Shown here: positions 51,801 through 63,800 of the stretch, piece after piece
Layout of the letters: each line of letters starts with the position of its first letter
How positions within the stretch are numbered: position 1 is the first letter of the stretch
From: Bathymodiolus brooksi
Lineage: Eukaryota > Mollusca > Bivalvia > Mytilida > Modiolidae
Reading direction: 5' to 3'
Length of the DNA: 64,000 nt
Assembly: GCA_963680875.1 (NCBI GenBank)
Contig: OY804589.1
Coordinates: 26,028,353 to 26,092,352, forward strand
The notes under the pieces: generated by a model
The model's input: the letters and a program-made list of their open reading frames with translations, nothing else
What the model was told of the DNA's origin: nothing
Databases searched by the model: none
Program-made: the position numbers and the translations under genes

Positions 51801-54800
51801 CTTTCTAAATCACTCACTTTACACCCATTTCCTTCTCTAAATTTATATAGTTCTTCATAAAATACCTTTGTTTCTTTCAAGATATCAAATTGTTTAGTTA
51901 TAGTTTTGCCATCATCCCTTTCTATTTTGGGAATTATTTTACTAGTAAAATTTTTTGATTCTAGCCCACAAAAATATTTTGTAGGTTTTTCCCCCTCTTC
52001 AATCCACTGCACTCTAGAACGTATTATTTTACCCTTTATTTTTTCTTTTCTTATATTTTCTAAATCTTGCTTCTTATTCTCTAAAAGTTGTATGGAGGCT
52101 TGGTTTACATTACATTCTAAAGTGTCAATATCTTTCAATAAATCTCTTTCTATTTTGTCTCTTTCTTTTCTCTTGTAGCTTGAATAAGAAATAGTTTTGC
52201 CTCTAATTTCCATCAACATTGTTTCTAGAAACAATTGACTATTAATAGTGAAATGAAGATCATCGTTAGAAATTTCATGTATATTCTCAAAGTTATAAAC
52301 CAAGGCACCATACTGTTTTTTAACCTCTAAAATCTCTACAATATTACTATATTCCAAATCATAAAGTAATGAATTGTTGAACTTCCATAGTCCTTTACCA
52401 TGCATAAAAGGTATAAACTCTAATTCTAAAATTACCATGGAGTGATCTGAAAGATAACTTGGTTCAATTTTACAGTTTACTAAATTTGTCAACATACTAT
52501 CGGGAAAAAGAAAAAAATCAAGTCGAGCTTGTTTAAAAGGTGTCTTTTTTCTCCAAGTATATCGTTGTAAATCTGGAAAAAGTTCTCTAAAGGGGTCCAC
52601 TAGGGAGCATTGATCTACTATTTCAATAAGTTTATCTCTAGCATTGGGGTTATTAACATGTAAATAGTTGTAACAATCAATATGTGGGCAAAGTACCAAA
52701 TTAAAATCACCACAAAGTAAATAACGTTCATTTCCAAAATCTTCAATGATATTCATAATCTGATCATAAAAATCAGGATTGTCCATATTGGGTCCATAAA
52801 GTGACAGAAGTGTAAGTTTCTGTTTATCAATTACAACATCTAATGCTAAATAATTACCATTCAGATCCCTTTTCTCTTTCAGGACTTCATATTCAAAATT
52901 GTTATTAAACAGAATTGATACCCCCCTGGAATTTGAAGAAAAAGATGAAAAGAAACAATCAAATCCCCACATAGATCTAATACTAGACTCTATTTCAGAA
53001 GTAAAATGTGTGTCCTGTAAGCAATAAATGTTATAATTTTTGGATTTTAGAAAATGAAACACATCTTTTCTTTTTTCAATATTACCAAGGCCTTGACAGT
53101 TAACTGTTAGAAATTTTATGGAACCCATTTCAAGGGGAATATAATTCTTCTAAATAAGTAGATATATACAAAACTCTGACAATACATATTCATCAAGCAA
53201 ATAAGAATAGAACTATTGTAAATGTAAATGAATTTTTCAAAATATTCTTTTGAAAATAACTGAAAAAATGATAGATAAAAACATGTATTTAGAACTAAGA
53301 TGACAAGTGTCATAATATACCTGTTGTAAACTGGTACAATTTTTGCAAAATCTGCAGTAAAATTTTCAATCAATTGTATAACATTATTGTTTTTTTATAC
53401 TTGAAGCATAGATATATTTATGATATTAAATATTTAATACAATAAAGACAGATCTTTTCAGTTGTCTAAATATTTTTCAACATCAAAAAATTAAAGTTAC
53501 CACCCAGGACGTTGTGAAGGCCGTTGTCTGAGTTTAAAGTTAATGTCATCATACATCTTAATGTCATCATACATTGTTTCCTGATGAGCGACCTGTATTT
53601 ATAATATCATTAAATATTCGTCACATAGGGCCAATCACATGCGACTCATTTTGGGGTTTCTTGAGATCTCCCACAATGCAAGACATCAGTAAAGGGGAGT
53701 AAGTGAAAGATGTGATTTTAACCAGATTATGTGTCTTTGGTGTTAGTCTTGGAATATCGCTAGCCAGAGACCTTTGTGCTAAAATGGATTTAATTTTGTA
53801 TTATGTCCGAAATTTACAGACATTGAATTGGAGAAATTATCTATGCAAATATATTAAGTTGATCAGCCTCAGGCATGAGAAAGCCATACTTAGATTTGGC
53901 TGTAGGTTAAGACTTGTAGGGTTTTTTCTTCTCTTCAATGTTAGTGCTAATGAAAGGGTTTTTTCAGACTTATATATATATTTTAGTGTTGCTTGAACTA
54001 ATGCAGCCATTACTCACTGTTTATTATTACTTTCTATTTAATTGTCTCGAGCAAGTGATGACCATGTAATATAACTATCTCACTGGATCTCGAAAAGATA
54101 CTGGGCTGTGTAAATACAGTGTAATCTGTCTAAACAGAACCTCATTGGGACCAACTTGTGTGTTCGGAACAGACAGATTGATTGGTGTTTAATGGCAACT
54201 TTAGCAGTATTTCAGCTGCGTCGGAATAGACAGATTTTTGGCATATTCTGGTTATTTTAACAGATATTTCCTTCATTGTGACTTTATCTCAAGTTTGTTT
54301 TATGCAGGATTTCGATTTATTCAGGGTTTGGTTTAGACAGGTTTCACTACTGTATCTCTTAATATAAATGTTTGACCATTCAGCCCAACAGTGTTAGAGG
54401 TAGATTTTGAGATGACATTGTTTTTGTTCTTTCATCAGCTGGGTTTGAAATCACACCATTGGTACACTGCAGCACTGATTTGCTTGGCATAATGATGAAC
54501 CATTTAGCCTCCTCATCCAAATCCACTGTAATATATGTACATATATTCAAGGGAATTATTTTTCTATCAATTGCAAAAAAAATATATACATAAAATTGCT
54601 TTTTGCAGCACAACAGCTACTTTTTGCTTATTTAATACTTCAGTAAATGAAAGATGATTGTAAATAGTCTTATTAAAAACATTATTTTATAGAAGTTTTT
54701 CATTTGACCATTGTTGTTATATATTTATAGACAGGCAGAAGTTTGTCATGTGACCATTGTTGTTAATTATTTCTATTTATAGAGACAGTTAGAAGTTTGT

Positions 54801-57800
54801 CATGTGACCATTGTTGTTAATTATTTCTATTTATATAGACAGGAAGAAGTTTGTCATGTGACCATTGGTGTTATCTATTTCTATTTATAGAGACAGATAG
54901 AAGTTTGTGATGTGACCATTGTTGTTATCTATTTCTATTTATGGAGTCAGATAGAAGTTTGTCATGTGACCATTGTTTTTATCTATTTATAGAGACAGGT
55001 AGAAGTTTGTCATGTGACCATTGGTGTTATCTATTTCTATTTATAGAGACAGGTAGAAGTTTGTCATGTGACCATTGTTGTTATCTATTTCTATTTATGG
55101 AGTCAGATAGAAGTTTGTCATGTGACCATTGTTTTTATCTATTTATAGAGACAGGTAGAAGTTTGTCATGTGACCATTGGTGTTATCTATTTCTATTTAT
55201 AGAGACAGGTAGAAGTTTGTCATGTGACCATTGTTGTTATCTATTTCTATTTATGGAGACAGGTAGAAGTTTGTCATGTGACCATTGGTGTTATCTATTT
55301 CTATTTATAGAGACAGGTAGAAGTTTGTCATGTGACTGTTGTTGTTATCTATTTCTATTTATGGAGACAGGTAGACCTTTGTCATGTGACCATTGTTGTT
55401 ATCTATTTCTATTGATGGAGACAGGTAGAAGTTTGTCATGTGACCATTGGTGTTATCTATTTCTATTTATAGAGACAGGTAGAAGTTTGTGATGTTACTG
55501 TTGTTATCTATTTCTATTAATAGAAGCAGGTCGAACTTTGTCATGTGACCATTGTAATGTTATCTATTTCTATTTATGGAGACAGGTAGAAGTTTGTCAT
55601 GTGACCATTGTTGTTATCTATTTCTAGTCAGGTAGAAGTTTGTCATGTGACCATTGTATTTATCTATTTATAGAGACAGGTAGAAGTTTGTCATGTGACC
55701 ATTGTTGTTAATTATTTCTATTTATATAGACAGGAAGAAGTTTGTCATGTGACCATTGGTGTTATCTATTTCTATTTATAGAGACGGGTAGAAGTTTGTC
55801 ATGTGACCATTGTTATCTATTTCTATTTATAGTCAGGTAGAAGTTTGTCATGTGACCATTGTTGTTAATTATTTCTATTTATATAGACAGGAAGAAGTTT
55901 GTCATGTGACCATTGGTGTTATCTATTTCTATTTATGGAGACAGGTAGAAGTTTGTCATGTGACCATTGTTATCTATTTCTATTTATGGACTCAGGTAGA
56001 AGTTTGTCATGTGACCATTGTTTTTATTTATTTATAGAGACAGGTAGAAGTTTGTCATGTGACCATTGTTGTTAATTATTTCTATTTATAGAGACAGGAA
56101 GAAGTTTGTCATGTGACCATTGATGTTATCTATTTCTATTTATAGAAACAGGTAGAACTTTGTCATGTGACCATTGTTGTTATCTATTTCTATTTATGGA
56201 GACAAGTAGAAGTTTGTCGTGTGACCATTATTGTTATCTAATTCTATTTATAGAGACAGGAAGAAGTTTGTCATGTGACCATTGGTGTTATCTATTTCTA
56301 TTTATAGAGACAGGTAGAAGTTTGTGATGTGACTGTTGTTATCTATTTCTGTTAATAGAAACAGGTAGAAGTTTGTCATGTGACCATTGTTGTTATCTAT
56401 TTCTATTTATGGAGACAATTAGAAGTTTGTCATGTGACCATTGATGTTATCTATATATAGAAACAGGTAGAAGTTTGTCATGTGACCATTGTTTTTATCT
56501 ATTTATAGAGACAGGTAGAAGTTTGCCATGTGATGGAGGATTATATTAAGATTTTACTGAGGAAAGATGATGAGCCTCAAGATGAACAAGAAACACAGAT
56601 ACAATTGGCTATGATAGGTTAGATAATAAAAATAACATAAAAAAGAAAAGAAAAACACTTTCCTACATCTTTTGTATCAGTTGGAAATCCAAGATTGCTT
56701 CCACTGCTGGTCATTATAATTAGCTATGATTACTAATAATGATGAAGCAAAATTGTATTTGGTTTCCTACAGAATTATACACATCTTTTATATCAATTGG
56801 AAATCCAAGAATACTGTCACTACTGGTCATAATTAATGATTGTTGGTTGCTTAGTCAGTTAGTGTCCAGCGGGAAATATTTCATGCATATTTAGGACGGA
56901 AGCAATTTCATCAATACATGTATATAAAAATACAGACATGAGGGAGGAATGTGACAAATTGGGGCAACAACTTTTTACTCGAAAAATATGGAGAGTGGGG
57001 TAGGCATGAACCAAATTAGTCTTGTGTAATGATTATTTTTCAAAATATACATATGGGGACCGCAACGCATAAGGAGTATGCCACTCTCCAAATACTGCAT
57101 CTACTATGTTCTACAGTCAGGCATTCTGTATTATAACCTGACAAATCTCCCATGTAGAGACATCCCTTATTTATTTATTTTTCATGAAGATCTTGTCTCG
57201 TATAAAAGATATTAAATAGATACAAAAAATTTGAAATGTCCCACAGAATAATGATCAAAGATACTCATAATTTTACTTCCAATTCAATTGAACAAGTATT
57301 TTAATAATACTATGTGCTACACAATTACAAAAAGAGTTCTTTTTATCCAAAAAACCAACTTCGCAGAGTTTGAAGTGATATTGTAAAGTTGTATATCTTT
57401 TATATTTTTGTAGGTGCTATAAATGAGATGTTATCATGTCAAGACAGAAGTTCATTACAGGTGATCATGGTTACTGGTGGAACATTTGATGTATTTATCT
57501 CCCTTTTACAGAAAACTGCAGTAAGTTATTGTAACTGGGTCATAACTAACTCATGGTTAACCTTTAAAAGGTCAAAGTCTAGTTATTTGATGTATTTATC
57601 TCTGTTTTACAGAAAACTGCAGTAAGTTATTGTAGCTGGATCATAATAAAACTCATTGTTAAATTTTGAAAGGTCACAGCCTATTTTTTGGCCTGTCAAT
57701 ACTGTTTGAGATTAACTTGCTTTTATTCATACACAGCACAACACAGTTTTGCATGATTTTATGCTAGAGGGGGATGCATATGAGAAGTCTATTTCAAGCA

Positions 57801-60800
57801 AAACATATCAATAATAATGTGTTTATCAAGGATTTGGTAACTTGAAGACATTATGATGTCATATTATAACAGCAATATTATGTTGAAACAGTTAGTTGCT
57901 TGATAATACGCTCCCTTTTTGGAAGCGTTAATGGTAGAAGTATGAATAGGTACTATGGCACTTCAAAATCTTCAACAATATGGCTGCTAAACCGGAAATA
58001 AATTAAAAGAAAAATCACGTGACCTAAACCGGAACTCTAGTCGATTTTTTTTCATATAAAAATGAAACAATGTTTGGTAGCGGATACGAAAACTGTGCGG
58101 AGTTTAGAGTTTTAGGTGGTGTTATTTTTAAGCTTGATATTTTGTAAACAGGAAGAAAAATTACTGATCTTCGGGAGTGTTTCAGGTTGCACCTGCCTCA
58201 TATTAGATATCGCTTGTAAACATCAAAGGGAAAATGTACAAGTCATCGATAATTATGGTTATTGATGATTGTTAATTTCCCGTTGATATTTATTTGCGAT
58301 AATGTCTTATATGAAGCAACAAGTTTGATACAAACACATCAATGTTGATTTCTAACGTGTCCTAAAAGCTTTCTGTAAAATTTGCAGGGTTCACCACACA
58401 TAGTAAAAACAGGACGACTTGACTTCTCTCTCTCTTGACTTAACGGCGAAGTGAGGGAAAATATGGGAGACTTCCGAAAATCGATCCAAATTTTAACGGT
58501 TCTTTCCCCGCTACCGCATGTTCCCCTACCTTTCACAAAAACGAACAATGATCTTAAAAGGATGCAATTAACGAGTTTGGAATAAAATATTGAACATCAA
58601 ACCCTGTATGGGTCACATTTCAGGAACATGGGAGCTGCTTTTATGTGAATATTGAAGAAAAAGTATGATTATTTATTGGTGAAAAAAATACGGACATGAA
58701 AAGACTGACAGGGCGACTGAAACTTCGCTTTTTGACAGAAATTGGGTGACTTCATTGAAACCAAGGCGAAGAAGTCATCCACTTCGCCTGGTTTGGTGAG
58801 CCCTGAAATTTGTTTATTCAGTCTTCATTAATCTTCTTTAGCACCATTTTTCCTAATAAGACTTGTATGTACGTATCATAAAATTTTATGAAATTAATGT
58901 TTAGTATCATATTCATTGAATAGATTGTATCAGTTTTTCCAGCCTGTTTAGATGTCTTATTTGTCTTGATCGTGATCGTATGGTAATTGGATTTTACATC
59001 TACATGTGCAATCAGTTCTTATCACCACTAAAGTTGTGAGATCGAATCCCGCTCATGGCGAGGTGTACTCGATACAACTTTATGTGATAAAGTTTGTCAG
59101 TGGCATTCGACAGGTCAGTGGTTTTCTCCGGGTACTCCAGTTTCCTCCACCAATATAACTAACTGCCATGATTTAACTGAAATATTGTTGAAAGTGGCGT
59201 TAAACATCATAATTATTTGTCTTTTCAGTTAACAGGAAGTGAAGGCCAGAATCTTGCCATGTCGGTGTTGAGAGTTATGAATTCCGTGCTTTCGGGGTCT
59301 GTCAGTGCTAAGGTATGTGTTTTCAAATCTATAAAAGGACACAAGACTGCATGACTCATGAAAAGAAAGTTTAAACAGTGAGGCCACAATTAAAAATATT
59401 TCTGTTTCCCCTTACCCGACCCACAATTTTGGAAGTGGGTAGGTAGGTAGGCTTTTTTTTTTTGACGACAAAGATGTGCTCGGTAATGCGAAAATATTGA
59501 TCTTTTGGCGAAACGAATCTAAAATACGGAATTTTCAACAAAGCACAAATTTTGAGCGAAACATAAAAATAAAAAAGTGACGACAAATTTCCAATAAAAA
59601 AAATTCAGTCGGCCGATTTTGACAGGGTCGGTCGGGTAAGGGGAAGCAAACATATTTTTATTTTTGGCCTGATAATCGTTAATTCCACCAATGACTATTC
59701 TTCTTAAAAGTCTATGGTCGGCAAGTATTGGAGTTCAAAAATTAGACTTTAACCCATCTACATAGTACTTTCTTTCAATTATGCATCTCTAATCCTCCAC
59801 TCTTCCTAGACACACATAATAAAAATACAGTCAAACCTTCTTTTAAAGGCACCTGTATATAACAAATCACTGTCTATAAAGGACAATTTCCTTTTCTCCA
59901 TTTAATGAATAGTGCATATAATTATAACCTGTATATAAAAGACAACTGCTCATAAAGGACATATTCTTATGTTCCCTTTAGTTCCTTTTATGTACGGATT
60001 TGACATTAAATTACTAGAAAAAACATGCATGGGAGTGATGTCATTAGTTATACTGTTGGTTTTTTAGATGTTGTTTTTTTTCTCATTTTACAAGAAAGAT
60101 TTCATTTAAGAGTTGGTTATGCTACGTTTGTGGAGGCATTAAAAAGTCTTGGTCAACCTTCAATGAAATTTAGGATTTGACTTGAGACAGACACAAACAT
60201 GTGGTGGTGTTAAGGTGGAACCATACACTTTAGGTAAAATTTGATCTGCTCGTTTAATTTTCTTATTTTTTTGGCAGTGTGTTTGAATATATCCACTGTA
60301 ATAAATATCAAAATTTTAACAAATTCCAACCAACAGACTCAGAGCTATAAATTCACTAGCCACATAGCAGCTTTTCTCTCTGGTTTTGATCACTGAGATG
60401 CTTGAAATCTGCATACAAACATATGATCAAAACGTTCAACTGATTTTAAAGAGTTATCTCCCTGTAGTGTATGGTACCCCCTTAACAGGCTAATGAAATG
60501 TTTTATTTTTTATTTTACAGGAACGATTTCATTTAAGAGTTGGTTATGTCAAGTTTGTGGAGGTATTAAAGAGTCTTGGTCAACCTTCGATGGATCTTCT
60601 AAGTGCTGTACTAAATTTAGTAAGTTAAACCTATATAAATCTTGGTCAATGTCAAAGAGATCTTCTCAAAATTGTCAATTTCAGTGAATGAAACATTGAG
60701 GCAAAGTTTTGGTCAACCTTCGATGTACTAAATTTAGTAAGTAAAGCATATATAGAGAGACTAAACCTTTGTTAACCTCCTTGAGATCTTCTGTAAGGCT

Positions 60801-63800
60801 GTAAAATTTAGGAAGTGAAATATTAAAATATTGAGTACGGAAGATCATGCTTGAAACCTAAGCTGAGTAAAAGACACCAAGTTGGTGTTGGTTGCTTCTG
60901 GCTTAGCACACAGCATTAAAGATCTACAGTTAGAACATAGACTGAGTTAAACTAGTTTTATGGTGTCAAAACCCCCTCTTAGTGAAAAGATGCTGATTTC
61001 CTCTTGGAGCTCTGGTTCTTCAACAACAGGGGGTCATCGTGGTTGTGATCATATGGTAGTTGGATTTACAACTACCTGTACAATCAGTGCCAATCACCAC
61101 TAAAGTTGTGAGTTCGAATCTCGCTCATGGCCAGGTGCACTCGATACAACATTATATGATAAAGTTGTCAGTGACTTGCGATAGGTCGGTAATTTTCTCC
61201 AGTATAGCTGAAATATTGTTAAAAGTGGCATTAAACACCATAACCCTAACCCTAACCCTTCTTCAACAACTAAAATCAATTAGATTAAATAGTAATATTT
61301 ATGTGATAAAAACTTAGATATCAAATTTAGTGGAAAGCCAAAAAATGTTAAATATGTTTGTGAGCAATAAAATCAGAGATAGCCAAAATCAGCTAAGATC
61401 ACCTATGCTCGAGGAAGGACAACTTTAGTTTTAGAACAATTACATTATTTAGGAACTGTAAATTTCCGTATTTTTTAAATTTTCTGCTAATTTAATTTCT
61501 GCGGTCCTGAGTTGACCGCAAAATACCGAAGAAATTAGATTGCCGCAGAAATTACTGGTTATGCGGTATTTATGTTGAAATTTTAATTTTATAATTAGGT
61601 AGTAGAGACAGACTTTGACAACACAAAGCACCAAATTGTCCACAATACACATGCTGCTGTCATGTTACTTCACTGGTTACCAGATATACAGTCACATGAC
61701 CTACAAATATGGCTGTCAGAGAGTCTTGGTAACTTGTGTGCCAAGACTTACAACAAGATGAACTGTTGTAGAGATGGCATAATTGGTGCTATACTTCAGG
61801 TGTTAGAAAGAGCAAAACAAATCAACACTAAAGCTGTAGGTAAGTAAATAGAGGTACATTGCAATTCATTATAATCTATAGCCAGTCTTGACAACATTTC
61901 TCAAAGCATGAGAGAGAAAAATGTATATCTAATTTAGCGTGCACAACATTTTTCAGGACTAACCTTCTTTAGGTACACTGAAAGTCAAATAATTGGAAAG
62001 TTAAATAATGTAAATGTCTTGGAACATCAAAGAACCTAAACAGCATAGATAAATTTGACTTAGCTTATTTTTTCTCCCAATTGTAAATTTCACCATAGTT
62101 TCAGTAAACTTTAATTTTAGGGATGTTAAATCTACATGTATAAATTGAAATGAGTCTAAATGCAAAAATTCATTTCCCTACGTAGTGAATTTCATACTAA
62201 TTGGGCCTATATGATGTGACCAGTGTCATATGGATATCTTTATTTAAGGATACATTGGATGAACATATAAAACAAGTTTGACTGAATTTTCATTTTGTTA
62301 CAGGTTATTTGATTGATTTGTTGGAATGTCTAGGTACCCAATCTATTACAGCGTTAGAACTTAAAAAACTGATAGGTTTACTGAGACTTGATGAAGAGGA
62401 AAAACAGGTAATTGTATTCATCATTGTTTTACCTTAACTTATGAGATTGAGACTGTATGAGATCGAGACTGTATAAGATTGAGACTGTATAAGATTGAGA
62501 ATGTATAAGATTGAGAATGTATAAGATTGAGACTGTATAATATTGAGAATGTATAAGATTGAGACTGTATGAGATTGAGACTGTATAAGATTGAGAATGT
62601 ATGAGATTGAGACTGTATGAGATTGAGACTGTATAAGATTGAGACTGTATAAGATTGAGAATGTATAAGATTGAGACTATGAGATTGAGACTGTATAAGA
62701 TTGAGAATGTATAAGATTGAGACTGTATGAGATTGAGACTGTATGAGATTGAGACTGTATAAGATTGAGACTGTATAAGATTGAGACTGTATAAGATTGA
62801 GACTGTATAAGATTGAGAATGTATAAGATTGAGACTGTATAAGATTGAGACTGTATGAGATTGAGACTGTATGAGATTGAGACTGTATAAGATTGAGAAT
62901 GTATAAGATTGAGACTGTATGAGATTGAGACTGTATGAGATTGAGAATGTATAAGATTGAGACTGTATGAGATTGAGACTGTATGAGATTGAGACTGTAT
63001 AAGATTGAGACTGTATAAGATTGAGACTGTATAAGATTGAGAATGTATAAGATTGAGACTGTATGAGATTGAGACTGTAGACCATATCTGGGTTTTGGTC
63101 TTTGTTTATACCATTTTGATTTTGGATTTTTAATCAACCAAAATAACGTAGTCACCAGATGCAGACATAAATACTGGATGTACCGGTCATTCAGAAGAAA
63201 CATTTCTTTCTGTACCTGTTAATGGTAATCCCTCTCTCTTAAGAAAATAAAATGAATATCTGGGACATACAGACGATCTAATTCACCATTCATTCACCGG
63301 TCAGTTCAAGGGCTTTGCTACCACGTACAGTGGTAGGGCCAAACAAAAAAAATGTGTGTTTACGGTCACATGTCAAAATAATCTAGGATCGGTCTAGGCA
63401 TTAATTTTTAATTTCTATTTTTTTATTATCGGCAAAACCGGAAATAATCGTTCCCGGTTCCGGAATTATGACGAGTTACACAGTTTTTCTACCTTCTTTG
63501 CTCTCAATTTCGACAAAAAGCTAGCGATTGAATAAATAAAACATTGCTGCTGATTAAACAACAAAAATAGAGTCGAATAATTGCCAATAAAAAAGGTTGA
63601 CCGGTCGACGGCTGAAAAATAGGGTCGGTCGGGTGACCGTAAACACACATATTTTTTTGTTTTTGGCCTACTCACAATATATAGCTGAAGAAATGCTGAA
63701 AGTGATGATAAGAGTAACCTGATCATAAAAAAAAAAAAAAAAAAAAAACCAAGACAAAACATCATAGTTCTATCTGCCATAGCCTGTAAGTGTATATTTA

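Noticed and set aside
54941..55492. 183-codon plus-strand frame with repeated [10 protein letters not shown] motifs
   Set aside because: It is a by-product of the 54-bp acceptor-derived array, whose period is a multiple of three.
62429..63203. Two long minus-strand open frames of about 218 and 254 codons
   Set aside because: They only read through the 16-17-bp minisatellite and encode monotonous [10 protein letters not shown] repeats. The period and low complexity explain the openness.
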